A stretch of DNA of 40,319 nucleotides from Betaproteobacteria bacterium HGW-Betaproteobacteria-6 (GTDB lineage Bacteria; Pseudomonadota; Gammaproteobacteria; Burkholderiales; Rhodocyclaceae), in assembly GCA_002842145.1 (NCBI GenBank), contig PHCF01000051.1, positions 1 to 40,319 on the forward strand. Reading direction: 5' to 3'. Every line of letters begins with the position of its first letter. The first letter of the stretch is position 1. The position numbers were made by a program, and so were the translations under genes. Below, piece by piece: positions 8,503 to 17,114 of this stretch. The notes beneath the pieces are model-generated. The model saw only the letters and a program-made list of their open reading frames with translations. It did no database searches and was not told where the DNA came from.

Positions 8503-9416
8503 GATTCACCATTTACCAGGAAAGCCGTCAGGGCGGCCGCGCCAACAACGAGGACCGGACGACTTATTGCTACTCGCGCGACGCCCTGCTCATGGTCGTG
8601 GCCGATGGCATGGGCGGCCATCATTACGGTGAAATCGCGGCGCAGATTGCTGTTCAGACGCTGGCCGACGCCTTTCAGCGCGAAGCGCGGCCGGTTCTTG
8701 GCGACCCGTTCCGCTTTCTGCAAAAGGGCATGACCAACGCCCACCATGCCATTCTCGACTACACCGCGCGCCACCGCCTGAAGGACACACCGCGCACCAC
8801 CTGCGTTGCCTGCATCGTCCAGGACAACGTCGCCTACTGGGCGCACGCCGGCGATTCGCGGCTGTACCTGATCCGCGAAGGCAAGGTCATCACCCAGACC
8901 AAGGATCATTCGCGCATCCGCCTGCTCGTCGAGGAAGGCATGATCACCGAGGCGCAGGCCGTGTTCCATCCGGACCGCAACAAGATCTACAGCTGCCTGG
9001 GCAGCCCGCACCCGCCGGAAATCGAGTTCTCGCGCAAGACGCCGCTCAACCATGGCGACGTTATCCTGCTCGCCACGGATGGCCTGTGGGGCGAAATGCC
9101 TGGCGAAATGATGGCGGTCGCGCTGAAGGGTGCCAACCTGCTGCAAGCCGTGCCAATGCTGCTCAACCAGGCCGAACTGAAGGGCGGCGCCCACGGCGAC
9201 AACCTGTCCGTCGTCGCCGTGCACTGGGAGGATGCCTACGTCGAAACCGCGAGCAGCGCCATTTCGACCCAGACCATGACCCAGGACGAAGTCACTACGC
9301 GTCTTGACGAATTCGGCCGCAATCCCGCCTACAAGAGCGATCTGAGCGATGACGAGATCGAAAAGGCGATCGAAGAGATCCGCTCGGCCATCGACAAATA
9401 CAACCCGAAAAAATAA
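8499..9416 (+). CDS. PP2C-family protein phosphatase
   Basis: Metal-dependent Ser/Thr phosphatase (305 aa) that would reverse the action of the adjoining kinase. The motifs are in order: GGRANNEDR (metal-binding Asp), [36 protein letters not shown] and [10 protein letters not shown]. About 50 C-terminal residues after the catalytic core are polar and acidic ([13 protein letters not shown] ... IDKYNPKK) and are not part of the PP2C fold. The ATG overlaps the kinase stop (ATGA), so the pair is translationally coupled. Kinase-phosphatase pairs of this kind are common near type VI secretion or stress genes, but no such genes are visible here. Confidence 0.93.
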   Translation: MRFTIYQESRQGGRANNEDRTTYCYSRDALLMVVADGMGGHHYGEIAAQIAVQTLADAFQREARPVLGDPFRFLQKGMTNAHHAILDYTARHRLKDTPRTTCVACIVQDNVAYWAHAGDSRLYLIREGKVITQTKDHSRIRLLVEEGMITEAQAVFHPDRNKIYSCLGSPHPPEIEFSRKTPLNHGDVILLATDGLWGEMPGEMMAVALKGANLLQAVPMLLNQAELKGGAHGDNLSVVAVHWEDAYVETASSAISTQTMTQDEVTTRLDEFGRNPAYKSDLSDDEIEKAIEEIRSAIDKYNPKK

Positions 9417-9424
9417 GGAAAGCC

Positions 9425-10141
9425 ATGCGCCCCAGCCAACGCCAGCCAGACCAGCTCCGCACCGTCAAAATCACCCGCAATTTCACGCGCCATGCCGAAG
9501 GCTCGGTACTCATCGAAATGGGCGACACCCGCGTGCTGTGCACGGCCAGCGTTGAAGAAAGCCTGCCGCCTTTCCTGCGCGGCAAGGGCCAAGGCTGGGT
9601 GACGGCCGAGTACGGCATGCTGCCGCGCGCCACGCACACCCGCTCCTCGCGCGAAGCGGCCAAGGGCAAGCAGACCGGCCGGACTCAGGAAATCCAGCGC
9701 CTGATCGGCCGCAGCCTGCGCGCCGTAACCGACCTAAAGGCCCTCGGCGAACGCCAGATCACGCTCGACTGCGACGTCCTGCAGGCCGACGGCGGCACCC
9801 GCTGCGCATCGATCACCGGCGCCTGGGTCGCTCTTTACGAAGCCTGCGAAGGGCTGGTCAAGGCCGGCAAGCTACCAGCCAACCCGGTGCGCGACCACGT
9901 CGCGGCCATTTCGGTCGGCATCTACAAGGGCGCCCCGGTCCTCGACCTCGATTACCCGGAAGACTCCGACTGCGACACTGACATGAATGTCGTGATGACC
10001 GGCAATGGCGGCATCGTTGAAATCCAGGGCACGGCCGAAGGCGAGCCGTTCACTCGCGAGCAGATGAGCGTGCTGGTCGATCTTGCGACGATGGGTATCC
10101 GCCAGCTCGCCGCTGCCCAGCAAAGCGCCCTGGCTGAATGA
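9425..10141 (+). CDS. rph: Ribonuclease PH
   Basis: Phosphorolytic 3'-5' exoribonuclease that trims tRNA 3' ends, 238 aa, normal length. Seen: [43 protein letters not shown] at the start, [14 protein letters not shown] and [20 protein letters not shown]. It starts eight bases after the phosphatase gene, with AAGGAAAGCC before the ATG. The stop overlaps rdgB (ATGA). rph-rdgB-hemW is a conserved order in betaproteobacteria. Confidence 0.96.
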   Translation: MRPSQRQPDQLRTVKITRNFTRHAEGSVLIEMGDTRVLCTASVEESLPPFLRGKGQGWVTAEYGMLPRATHTRSSREAAKGKQTGRTQEIQRLIGRSLRAVTDLKALGERQITLDCDVLQADGGTRCASITGAWVALYEACEGLVKAGKLPANPVRDHVAAISVGIYKGAPVLDLDYPEDSDCDTDMNVVMTGNGGIVEIQGTAEGEPFTREQMSVLVDLATMGIRQLAAAQQSALAE

Positions 10142-10737
10142 GTTTCGGCATGAAAAAGCTCGTCCTCGCCTCCAACAACGCCAAGAAAATGAAGGAGCTC
10201 AACGCGCTGCTCGCTCCGCTCGGCTTCGAGGTCATTCCGCAAGGCCAACTGGGCATTCCGGAAGCCGAGGAGCCGCATTGCACCTTCGTTGAAAACGCGC
10301 TGGCCAAGGCCCGCCATGCCGCCCGGGCTTCCGGCCTGCCGGCGCTGGCCGATGACTCGGGCCTCAGCGTCGCGGCACTGGGTGGCGCCCCCGGCGTCTA
10401 TTCGGCGCGCTATGCCGGCGAGCCGAAATCGGATGCCCGCAACAACGAAAAACTGCTCGCCGACCTCGCCGGCCAGAATGACCGCCGCGCCCATTTCGCC
10501 TGCGTGCTGGTCCTCGTGCGCTCAGCCGACGATCCGCAACCGATCATCGCCGAAGGCGAATGGCATGGCACCATCCTCGAAACGCAGCGCGGGGCCGACG
10601 GTTTCGGCTACGACCCGCTGTTCTACGTGCCGACGCATTGCCAGACGGCAGCCGAACTCGATGGCGAGATCAAGAACCAGTTGTCGCATCGCGGCCAGGC
10701 CATGCAAAAACTGATTGCCCGCCTGCCGAACCTGTAA
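10138..10737 (+). CDS. rdgB: dITP/XTP pyrophosphatase (non-canonical purine NTPase)
   Basis: HAM1/RdgB family enzyme that hydrolyses dITP, ITP and XTP to monophosphates, clearing deaminated purines from the nucleotide pool. Seen: [19 protein letters not shown] at the start, [26 protein letters not shown] and [12 protein letters not shown]. The ATG at 10138 overlaps the rph stop; ATG 10150 (MKKLVLASN) is an equally likely start and gives 195 aa. It is followed closely by hemW with a dispersed repeat at the junction. Confidence 0.95.
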   Translation: MSFGMKKLVLASNNAKKMKELNALLAPLGFEVIPQGQLGIPEAEEPHCTFVENALAKARHAARASGLPALADDSGLSVAALGGAPGVYSARYAGEPKSDARNNEKLLADLAGQNDRRAHFACVLVLVRSADDPQPIIAEGEWHGTILETQRGADGFGYDPLFYVPTHCQTAAELDGEIKNQLSHRGQAMQKLIARLPNL

Positions 10738-10741
10738 TTCC

Positions 10742-11938
10742 GTGGCCCGCACGATTCCCATTTTTAGCCAAAAAACCCGGTCGACCGTAGCAAACCTGGA
10801 ATTTCGCGTTTCGCCGCCGCTGGCGCTCTACGTCCATGTGCCGTGGTGCGTACAGAAGTGCCCGTACTGCGATTTCAACTCGCACGAGGCCAACGGGACA
10901 ATTCCTGAGCGCGAATACGTCGACGCCCTGATCGCCGACCTGCAATCCGCCCTGCCACTGATCTGGGGGCGGCCGGTGCAGACCGTTTTCTTCGGCGGCG
11001 GGACGCCCAGCCTGCTCTCGCCGGCCGCCATCGACGAACTGATCGCCGCCTTCCGGGCGCTGGCCATGCTGGCGCCGGATGCCGAGATCACGCTCGAAGC
11101 CAATCCCGGCACGGTCGAGGCGGAAAAATTCGCCGGCTTCCGTTCGGCCGGCGTCAATCGCCTGTCGCTCGGCATCCAGAGCTTCAACGATGGTCACCTG
11201 AAAGCCCTCGGCCGCATCCACGGTGCCGCCGAAGCCAGGCGCGCGGCGCAACTGGCCGGCGAGCACTTCGACTCGTTCAATCTCGACCTGATGTACGGCC
11301 TACCGGGCCAGACGCATGAGCAAGCGCTCACCGACGTCGAAACGGCGCTGAGCTTTTCACCCTCGCATCTCTCCTGCTACCAGCTGACGCTGGAGCCCAA
11401 TACCCGCTTCGCCGCCTTCCCGCCCGAGTTGCCGGAAGGCGACATCTGCGCCGACATGCAGGAGAGCATCGAGGCCCGGCTAGCCGCGGCCGGTTTCACC
11501 AACTATGAGACCTCGGCCTTCGCCCAGCGCGGCAAGCAGTGCAAGCACAACCTGAATTACTGGTATTTCGGCGACTACCTTGGCATCGGTGCCGGCGCCC
11601 ACTCCAAGCTCACGCTGCACGACCGCGTGCTGCGCCAGATGCGCTGGAAGCACCCAAAGGCCTACCTCGACAACATCCGTAGCGGCAATGCGGTCCAGGA
11701 AGAAACCCAGGTTGAAGCCAAGAGCCTTCCTTTCGAATTCATGATGAATGCGCTACGTCTGGCCGACGGCTTTCATCCGTCGCTATACGAAGCACGCACG
11801 GCGCAGCCATTGATCGGCATCCAGTCGGAACTGAAGGCGGCGGAAGCCGATGGCCTGCTCGACATTGGCCCGGAAAAAATTGCGCCGACAGCGAAGGGTC
11901 GGCGCTTTCTCAACGTTCTGCTCGAACGCTTTTTATAG
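10742..11938 (+). CDS. hemW: HemW-like radical SAM haem chaperone (coproporphyrinogen III oxidase-like)
   Basis: Radical SAM protein of the HemN/HemW family. The cluster motif CVQKCPYCDFN has the CX3CX2C spacing; HemW proteins bind haem and are not coproporphyrinogen oxidases. Further motifs: FFGGGTPSLLSPAAI, NRLSLGIQSFND and NYWYFGDYLGIGAGAHSK. The only reasonable start ahead of the conserved FRVSPPLALYVH is GTG 10742 (VARTIPIF), with no clear ribosome site. That start means residues 7-18 (IFSQKTRSTVAN) are encoded by dispersed-repeat DNA. The length is then 398 aa. It lies four bases after rdgB and ends in a terminator. Confidence 0.9.
   Translation: MARTIPIFSQKTRSTVANLEFRVSPPLALYVHVPWCVQKCPYCDFNSHEANGTIPEREYVDALIADLQSALPLIWGRPVQTVFFGGGTPSLLSPAAIDELIAAFRALAMLAPDAEITLEANPGTVEAEKFAGFRSAGVNRLSLGIQSFNDGHLKALGRIHGAAEARRAAQLAGEHFDSFNLDLMYGLPGQTHEQALTDVETALSFSPSHLSCYQLTLEPNTRFAAFPPELPEGDICADMQESIEARLAAAGFTNYETSAFAQRGKQCKHNLNYWYFGDYLGIGAGAHSKLTLHDRVLRQMRWKHPKAYLDNIRSGNAVQEETQVEAKSLPFEFMMNALRLADGFHPSLYEARTAQPLIGIQSELKAAEADGLLDIGPEKIAPTAKGRRFLNVLLERFL
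10760..10798 (+). repeat. Dispersed CGGTTGACCG repeat, copy 3 (5' end of hemW)
   Basis: Reads TTTTTAGCC, an A-tract, then CCCGGTCGACCGTAGCAA and ACCTGG. The palindrome is perfect in this copy (CGGTCGACCG). It sits between rdgB and the conserved part of hemW and is translated if hemW starts at GTG 10742. Confidence 0.65.
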
Positions 11939-11946
11939 AACGGCCT

Positions 11947-11976
11947 GCGGTCTTAACTGAACAGACCGCCTTTTTT
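11947..11976 (+). terminator. Rho-independent terminator of hemW
   Basis: GCGGTCT (11947-11953), a nine-base loop, AGACCGC (11963-11969), then CTTTTTTC. It lies 8 bases after the hemW stop. The right arm and loop also encode the last codons and stop of the convergent DUF937 gene. Confidence 0.8.
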
Positions 11977-12363
11977 CAGCATATCCATGCCCTGAGCCAG
12001 CAGATCGCCGCCTTCGGGAAGCTGGCCGTTCGGGGTCAGCTTGTCGACCAATTGCGGCAGCAGATCGGCCAGACCCCCGGACGCTTGCTCCGTCGACATG
12101 CCGAGTTGCGCGGCAATGTTCTGCAACTGGCCGCTGCCAAGGACCGCCTGAATCTGTTCAGCCGAGATCGGCAGATTCTGGCCGGTGGAAACCCACGAAT
12201 TGACGATATCGCCCAGACCGCCCTGCTGGAAAGATTGAACCAAGCCGCCCAGACCACCGGTCTGCGGGTTGTTGATCAGTTGCATGACAATGCTCAGCAA
12301 CGGATTGTCACCGCCAGACTGACCACCGGCCAGCGCGCCAACGACGGAATCAAGTAGCCCCAT
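11953..12363 (-). CDS. DUF937 / YidB-like protein
   Basis: A 136-aa protein with the YidB/DUF937 pattern: MGLLDSVVGALAGGQ at the start, SIVMQLINNPQTGGLGGLVQSFQQGGLGDIVNSWVSTGQNLPIS in the middle, QIQAVLGSGQLQNIAAQLGMS, and KKGGLFS at the end. No signal peptide or membrane segment. Function is unknown in the family. GAGGAG precedes the ATG by six bases. Transcribed alone, convergent with hemW. Confidence 0.9.
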   Translation of the reverse strand: MGLLDSVVGALAGGQSGGDNPLLSIVMQLINNPQTGGLGGLVQSFQQGGLGDIVNSWVSTGQNLPISAEQIQAVLGSGQLQNIAAQLGMSTEQASGGLADLLPQLVDKLTPNGQLPEGGDLLAQGMDMLKKGGLFS

Positions 12364-12446
12364 GATTGCTCCTCAAAAAAGTTAAGTGGAACAATCCTAA
12401 TCCAGCGGCATGACACCAAGTGTGAATATTTGCGAAAAGCCGCTTG

Positions 12447-14126
12447 CTAGGCGGCCAGCTTCTTCTGCGCCGCCGACGCCTCTTCGCGGACGCGCTTGGC
12501 TTCGTCGAGCAGGTAGCGCTGATAGTCTTCCAGGTCACCGTCGAACGGCGCGACGCCGCCCTTGGAGACCAGCCAGAACTCGTCGCAAACCGAGCGCAGC
12601 AGGGCGCGGTCGTGGCTGACCAGCATGACGGTGCCTTCGAACTCGTTGAGAGCGACAGCCAGTGCCTCACGGGTGTTGAGGTCGAGGTGGTTGGTCGGCT
12701 CGTCGAGGAGCAGCAGGTTGGGGCGTTGCCAGACGATCATGCACAGCACGAGGCGCGCCTTTTCGCCGCCGCTCATGGTGCCGACGGCCTGCTTGACCAT
12801 CTCGCCACCAAAATTGAAGGTGCCGAGGAAATTGCGCAGTTCCTGCTCGCGGCCCGGCACGTTGCTGCGACCGTTGGCAATCGCCTCCTTGGCCAGGCGG
12901 ACCATGTGTTCGAGCGGCGTGTCCTGCGGGCGCAGCACGTCGAGTTCCTGCTGTGCGAAGTAGCCGATGTTGAGGCCCTTGCCTTCGGTCAGGTCACCGC
13001 TGATCGCCGCCAGTTCGCAGGCAATGGTCTTGACCAGGGTGGACTTGCCCTGGCCGTTGGCGCCGAGGATGCCGATGCGCTGGCCGGCCATCACCGAGCG
13101 GTTGATGCCGCGCACGATGACGGTCGGCGGCGTGCCGGCCGGCGCTTCTTCGGCCGGCGGGTAGCCGATGGTGACATCCATCATCGACAGCATCGGGTTG
13201 GGCAGGTTCTGCGGCTCCTGGAACTCGAAGGTGAATTCGGCATCGGCCAGCACCGGCGCGATCTTCTCCATGCGGTCGAGTGCCTTGACCCGGCTCTGCG
13301 CCTGCTTGGCCTTGCTGGCCTTGGCCTTGAAGCGGTTGATGAAGGATTGCAGGTGGGCGATCTTCTCGGCCTGCTTGGCCATCGTCGCCTGCTGGAGCAG
13401 CATCTGCTCGGCGCGCATGTCTTCGAACTTGCTGTAGTTGCCGCCGTAGCGGACGAGCTTGGCGTTGTCGATGTGCAGCGTGACGCCGGTGATGGCGTCG
13501 AGGAATTCGCGGTCATGGCTGATCATGACCAGCGTGCCCTGGTAACGCTTGAGCCAGGCTTCCAGCCAAACGAGGGCATCGAGGTCCAAGTGGTTGGTCG
13601 GTTCGTCGAGGAGCAAAATGTCGGACGGGCACATCAGGGCGCGGGCCAGTTGCAGGCGCATGCGCCAGCCGCCGGAGAAGCTGTTGACCGGGTTATGCAG
13701 CTCGGACACCTTGAAGCCGAGGCCGAGGATCAGCGACTGGGCGCGCGCTTCGGCGTCATGCTCACCGGCGTCGTTGAGCGCCATGTAGGCCTCGGCCATG
13801 CGCATGCCGTCATCGCTGGCTTCGGCATCGTGCACTTCATTGCGGGCAGCGAGCAGTTTGGTGTCGCCGTCGATGACGAAGTCGGTGGCCGATTGCTCGG
13901 TTTCCGGCATGTCCTGCGCCACCTGCCCCATCTGCCATTGCTTGGGGATCGAATAATCGCCACCATCCTCATGCAGCGTCCCGTTGAGCAGCGCGAACAG
14001 GGTCGATTTGCCGGCCCCGTTGCGGCCGACCAGACCGACCTTCTCACCGGGATTGATGGTGACGGAGGCCTTGTCGAGCAGCACTTTCGAGCTGCGGCGC
14101 AGGGTGACGTTCTTGAGGATGATCAT
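12447..14126 (-). CDS. ABC-F family ATPase (YheS/Uup type), short C-terminus
   Basis: Soluble tandem ABC ATPase of the ABC-F class, whose members act on the ribosome. Domain 1: Walker A GRNGAGKST, signature FSGGWRMRLQLARAL, Walker B ILLLDEPTNHLDLDAL. Domain 2: GANGQGKST, MSGGEKARLVL and LLLLDEPTNHLDLNTR. A linker rich in Lys/Ala/Gln lies between (INRFKAKASKAKQAQSRVKALDR). I chose ATG 14126 (MIILKNVTLRR), giving 559 aa; the frame runs 15 codons further upstream. YheS-like proteins usually carry some 70-80 extra C-terminal coiled-coil residues. Here the protein ends at REEASAAQKKLAA, so it is either a shorter subtype or trimmed. Confidence 0.92.
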   Translation of the reverse strand: MIILKNVTLRRSSKVLLDKASVTINPGEKVGLVGRNGAGKSTLFALLNGTLHEDGGDYSIPKQWQMGQVAQDMPETEQSATDFVIDGDTKLLAARNEVHDAEASDDGMRMAEAYMALNDAGEHDAEARAQSLILGLGFKVSELHNPVNSFSGGWRMRLQLARALMCPSDILLLDEPTNHLDLDALVWLEAWLKRYQGTLVMISHDREFLDAITGVTLHIDNAKLVRYGGNYSKFEDMRAEQMLLQQATMAKQAEKIAHLQSFINRFKAKASKAKQAQSRVKALDRMEKIAPVLADAEFTFEFQEPQNLPNPMLSMMDVTIGYPPAEEAPAGTPPTVIVRGINRSVMAGQRIGILGANGQGKSTLVKTIACELAAISGDLTEGKGLNIGYFAQQELDVLRPQDTPLEHMVRLAKEAIANGRSNVPGREQELRNFLGTFNFGGEMVKQAVGTMSGGEKARLVLCMIVWQRPNLLLLDEPTNHLDLNTREALAVALNEFEGTVMLVSHDRALLRSVCDEFWLVSKGGVAPFDGDLEDYQRYLLDEAKRVREEASAAQKKLAA

Positions 14127-14167
14127 GGGGTATTCGTTTTCTTCAGAGGGTGGGCGCGGGCGCCCGG

Positions 14168-14572
14168 TCAAGCGGTGATGGTGCCTGGATCAATGTCGCC
14201 ATCGACATAGAACCAGCGGCCGTCTTCGCGGACGAAGCGGCTCAGTTCATGCAGGCGATGGCCGCGCCCGTCAATGCGGTAGCGAGCGACGAATTCGACG
14301 GTGGCGTGATTCTCGTCCTGCTGCTGGCAGCGTTTGATCTCCAGCCCGAGCCATTTGGTGCCGTCGTCCTCGGCCAGGTCCATGCTGGCCGGCCGGGTCG
14401 ACGGATGCCAGCTGGCCAGCAGGTAATCGGCCAGCTTCAGGACATAGGCGCTGTAGCGCGAACGCATGAGCGCCTCGGGCGTCATTTCATTTTTGGCCGA
14501 AAAATGCAGTTGACCGCAGCATTCGGCATAACGCCTGCCGCTGCCACAGGGGCAGGCGTCACTGACTTTCAT
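14168..14572 (-). CDS. YchJ-family SEC-C zinc-motif protein
   Basis: A 134-aa UPF0225/YchJ-type protein. The N-terminal SEC-C motif CPCGSGRRYAECC would bind zinc. It is followed by TPEALMRSRYSAYVLKLADYLLASWHPSTRP and a C-terminal NTF2-like part with VEFVARYRIDGRGHRLHELSRFVREDGRWFYVDG. The start overlaps the rdgC stop by ATGA. Residues about 22-28 (LHFSAKN) come from a dispersed-repeat copy at a family-variable position. Function is unknown. Confidence 0.9.
   Translation of the reverse strand: MKVSDACPCGSGRRYAECCGQLHFSAKNEMTPEALMRSRYSAYVLKLADYLLASWHPSTRPASMDLAEDDGTKWLGLEIKRCQQQDENHATVEFVARYRIDGRGHRLHELSRFVREDGRWFYVDGDIDPGTITA
14486..14525 (+). repeat. Dispersed CGGTTGACCG repeat, copy 4 (inside ychJ)
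   Basis: Reads TTTTTGGCCG, an A-tract, then TGCAGTTGACCGCAGCA and TTCGG. The core differs from CGGTTGACCGTAGCAA at two positions. It is translated on the minus strand as CGQLHFSAKNE, in a different frame from the copy in tatD. Confidence 0.5.
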
Positions 14573-15486
14573 GGCGCTTCGACGACCTCGCCACCGAGCG
14601 CCTCGAGCAGTTGCGGCAAGAAACGCGACAGCTCGCCGGTCATCAGCGCGAAATCGGCATCGAATTGCTCGTCAGCATGTTCGGCCGATTTCTCGGCTTC
14701 TTCCTTGAGCAAATCAAGGAACGCGAGGCGCTTGATTTCGAGCTTTTCGCCGAGGACGAAAGAGATGCGGTCGTCCCAGGTCAGGGCCAGCTTGGTCGGC
14801 ATCTTGCCGGCCGCCAGGTGGGCCTTGATCTCGCCGCTGATCTCGTCGCCGTCGAGCGGGTGACGGACGTAACGGACCGCCGCCTTTTCCTCGCCGGCCG
14901 CCTTCAGTTCGCAATCGCGGTCGATGGTGAAGCCGGCCGGGGCGTCGCCTCCGGCCAGCCAGTCGGCCATCGCCGCCTGCGGCGAAACCTGGGTGTGCAG
15001 TAGGGTCAGCGGGAAGTCGTCGAGGCAATGGCGCAGATGCTCGATGACCTCTTCGGCCTTGGCCGGGCTGCCGGCATCGACGCAGAACCAGCCATTTTTC
15101 GGATCGAGCCAGACGTAGGTCGTGCGACGGCGGGTGAAGGCGCGCGGCATCAGCTCTTCGGTAACGCGCTCGCGCAACTCTTTCAACTGCTTGCGGCCCG
15201 GCGCATAACCCTGTTGGGCTTCGATCAGCTCGGCGCGCTCCTTGACCTCCTCATTGACCACCGACGACGGCAGCAGGCGCTGCTCGACGCTCAGGGCGAT
15301 CATCCACTGCTGGCCGAGCGAATAGACCAACGCGCCATCCCGGCGCGGCGACACCCAGCCGCGGCTCATCGGCTGGTTGCTCGGGCACTTCACGAACGGG
15401 CCACGGGTCAGTTGCTCTTCGAATTTGGCGAGATCGACGGCCCACGGCGTCGGCAGGCGGTAAAGCTGGAGATTACGGAACCACAT
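14569..15486 (-). CDS. rdgC: Recombination-associated protein RdgC
   Basis: Nucleoid-associated DNA-binding ring protein (305 aa) that limits RecA activity in known systems. The start MWFRNLQLYRLPTPWAVD and the segments SNQPMSRGWVSPRRDGALVYSLGQQWMIAL, VLGEKLEIKRLAFLDLL and DADFALMTGELSRFLPQLLEALGGE are typical. Full length. ychJ overlaps its stop. The 210-base gap upstream holds a 12-bp palindrome and the terminator of the neighbouring cytochrome gene. Confidence 0.95.
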   Translation of the reverse strand: MWFRNLQLYRLPTPWAVDLAKFEEQLTRGPFVKCPSNQPMSRGWVSPRRDGALVYSLGQQWMIALSVEQRLLPSSVVNEEVKERAELIEAQQGYAPGRKQLKELRERVTEELMPRAFTRRRTTYVWLDPKNGWFCVDAGSPAKAEEVIEHLRHCLDDFPLTLLHTQVSPQAAMADWLAGGDAPAGFTIDRDCELKAAGEEKAAVRYVRHPLDGDEISGEIKAHLAAGKMPTKLALTWDDRISFVLGEKLEIKRLAFLDLLKEEAEKSAEHADEQFDADFALMTGELSRFLPQLLEALGGEVVEAP

Positions 15487-15534
15487 GAATCATTCCCGGT
15501 TTGCAGTCATTGAGGCGCGAGAGTTTAACAGCCC

Positions 15535-15546
15535 GCCAACGTTGGC
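15535..15546. promoter_or_regulatory. 12-bp perfect palindrome upstream of rdgC
   Basis: GCCAACGTTGGC lies 49 bases upstream of the rdgC start, in the only gap where an rdgC promoter can sit. A perfect 12-bp dyad in a promoter region could be an operator. No regulator is known to me for this exact sequence. Confidence 0.3.
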
Positions 15547-15620
15547 GCATGACGACCCGACTACTGCATTCCTGGCAGGCACCGCCAAAGCCCTGAACAG
15601 GTGGCCGTCTTGCCCGGACA

Positions 15621-15655
15621 AAAATAAAAATGCCGGCATCGATGGATGCCGGCAT
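15621..15655 (-). terminator. Rho-independent terminator of the diheme cytochrome gene
   Basis: Two copies of the palindrome ATGCCGGCAT (15630-15639 and 15646-15655) pair across a six-base loop. On the minus strand the stem is followed by TTTTTATTTT. It lies 45 bases after the cytochrome stop and before the rdgC promoter region. Confidence 0.8.
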
Positions 15656-15698
15656 CTCGCCGATTTGACGGCCCCGCAGGCCGCCCTGGCTTACTTAC

Positions 15699-16319
15699 TT
15701 ACTTGCTGGCGGCAGCGCCGCCCGTCTTGCTGACCATGAACTCGACAGCCGCCTTCATTTCGGCGTCGCTCAGATTGGCCAGTCCACCGCGGGCCGGCAT
15801 CGAGTTGTGACCGTTGATAGCCGACTTGATCAGCGGATCGACGCCGTTCTTGAGACGCGGCTTCCAGTCGTTCATGTCGCCCAGTTTCGGGGCGCCCTGC
15901 TTGCCGGTGGCGTGGCATTCCTGGCAGCGCTCCTCGACCACTTGCTGGCCGCTACGTTGCTTGGCGGATTTCACAGCCTTCTTGGCATCGGCGGCCTTGC
16001 CGCCGCTGACCATGTAACCGACAGCCCGGGTCATTTCGAGATCGGTCAGCGCGGCCTGACCACCATGGGCCGGCATGTTGCGGACGCCGGTGATGGCATT
16101 CACCGTCAATTTGTCCAGACCCTTGGCGGCACGCTGCGCCCAGGCAGCTTGATCGCCGATTTTCGGGGCGCCATCCTTGCCGGTCGTATGGCAGGCGGCA
16201 CAGACCGTGTCGACCACTTCCTTGCCGGAACGATCGGCGGCGAGCGCCGGCGCAACGGACAGCGCAACGGCGGAGAATGCGAGCAAAAAACGGCCGGTGG
16301 TCATTTTCATTTTTTTCAT
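15699..16319 (-). CDS. Periplasmic diheme cytochrome c (two cytochrome c5-like domains)
   Basis: Exported electron carrier of 206 aa. A signal peptide (MKKMKMTTGRFLLAFSAVALSVAPALA) is followed by two similar domains, each with one haem site: VCAACHTTGKDGAPKIGD and RCQECHATGKQGAPKLGD. Each domain also has its distal Met in VRNMPAHGG and HNSMPARGG, which points to an internal duplication. I chose ATG 16319 because GAGGAAATC precedes it; the frame extends 12 codons further upstream. It follows trmB by 63 bases on the same strand. The stop is TAAGTAAGTAAG, which puts a stop in all three frames. Likely role: electron transfer to a terminal oxidase or reductase; the partner is not identifiable. Confidence 0.92.
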   Translation of the reverse strand: MKKMKMTTGRFLLAFSAVALSVAPALAADRSGKEVVDTVCAACHTTGKDGAPKIGDQAAWAQRAAKGLDKLTVNAITGVRNMPAHGGQAALTDLEMTRAVGYMVSGGKAADAKKAVKSAKQRSGQQVVEERCQECHATGKQGAPKLGDMNDWKPRLKNGVDPLIKSAINGHNSMPARGGLANLSDAEMKAAVEFMVSKTGGAAASK

Positions 16320-16382
16320 GATTTCCTCATTTTTTTGACAAATCCCGACTCTCATTCTACTCAGGAGGCGTCAATCTGACAG

Positions 16383-17114
16383 CTATTTTTTCCGGAAAAT
16401 CACGTCCCAAACGCCGTGACCAAGGCGGATTCCGCGGTTCTCGAATTTGGTCAGCGGACGGTAATCCGGACGCGGCGCAAAACCGTCGGCCGTGTTGAGC
16501 AAAGTCGCTTCCGCCGAGAGCACTTCCAGCATCTGGTGGGCGTATTCCTCCCAGTCGGTGGCGCAATGAAAATAGCCGCCCGGCTTGAGGCGGGAGGCAA
16601 GCAGCGCAACGAACGGCGACTGGATCAGCCGGCGCTTGTTGTGACGTGCCTTGTGCCACGGGTCGGGGAAAAAGACGTGAACGCCGTCGAGCGACGCTTC
16701 GGGCAGCATGTCGCGGACGACTTCGACGGCGTCGTGCTGGCAGATCCGCAGGTTGGTCAGCTCACGTTCGGCGATCTGCTTGCACAGGGCACCGACGCCC
16801 GGTACGTGCACTTCGACGCCGAGATAATCGTTGTCGCGATTGGCATCGGCGATCTTGGCCGTGGTTTCACCCATGCCGGTGCCGATTTCGAGGATTTTCG
16901 GGGCATTTCGGCCGTAGACCGTAGCAAGGTCGATGGGCTGCGGGGCATAGACGACGCCGATCTTCGGCATCATCTCGGCGTAGTAGTTTTCCTGTGCCGA
17001 CGACATCCGGCCGGCCCGGCGGACGTAGCTCTTGATGTGGCCGTAGCCCTCGCGGCCTTCTTCGTAGACGCCTTCGCCGACGGTGGCCGGTTGAATCAGG
17101 GGGGTGTCGCTCAT
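16383..17114 (-). CDS. trmB: tRNA (guanine-N7-)-methyltransferase
   Basis: SAM-dependent enzyme forming m7G46 in tRNA variable loops, 243 aa. Seen: the SAM-binding motif [17 protein letters not shown], and [18 protein letters not shown], the TrmB signature. The C-terminus ends [10 protein letters not shown]. The start overlaps the thiG stop by ATGA, so thiS-thiG-trmB form one message. Confidence 0.95.
   Translation of the reverse strand: MSDTPLIQPATVGEGVYEEGREGYGHIKSYVRRAGRMSSAQENYYAEMMPKIGVVYAPQPIDLATVYGRNAPKILEIGTGMGETTAKIADANRDNDYLGVEVHVPGVGALCKQIAERELTNLRICQHDAVEVVRDMLPEASLDGVHVFFPDPWHKARHNKRRLIQSPFVALLASRLKPGGYFHCATDWEEYAHQMLEVLSAEATLLNTADGFAPRPDYRPLTKFENRGIRLGHGVWDVIFRKK

Noticed and set aside
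12444..14210. Open frame of 588 codons on the plus strand opposite the ABC-F gene
   Set aside because: GC-rich antisense shadow of a strongly supported gene; no domains, no ribosome site.
16893..16930. Possible repeat copy inside trmB (GACCGTAGCAAGG with GATTTTCGGGG before it)
   Set aside because: The encoded [13 protein letters not shown] fits the conserved TrmB pattern, so it may be coincidence. I left it out of the nine copies although the match to the core is good.
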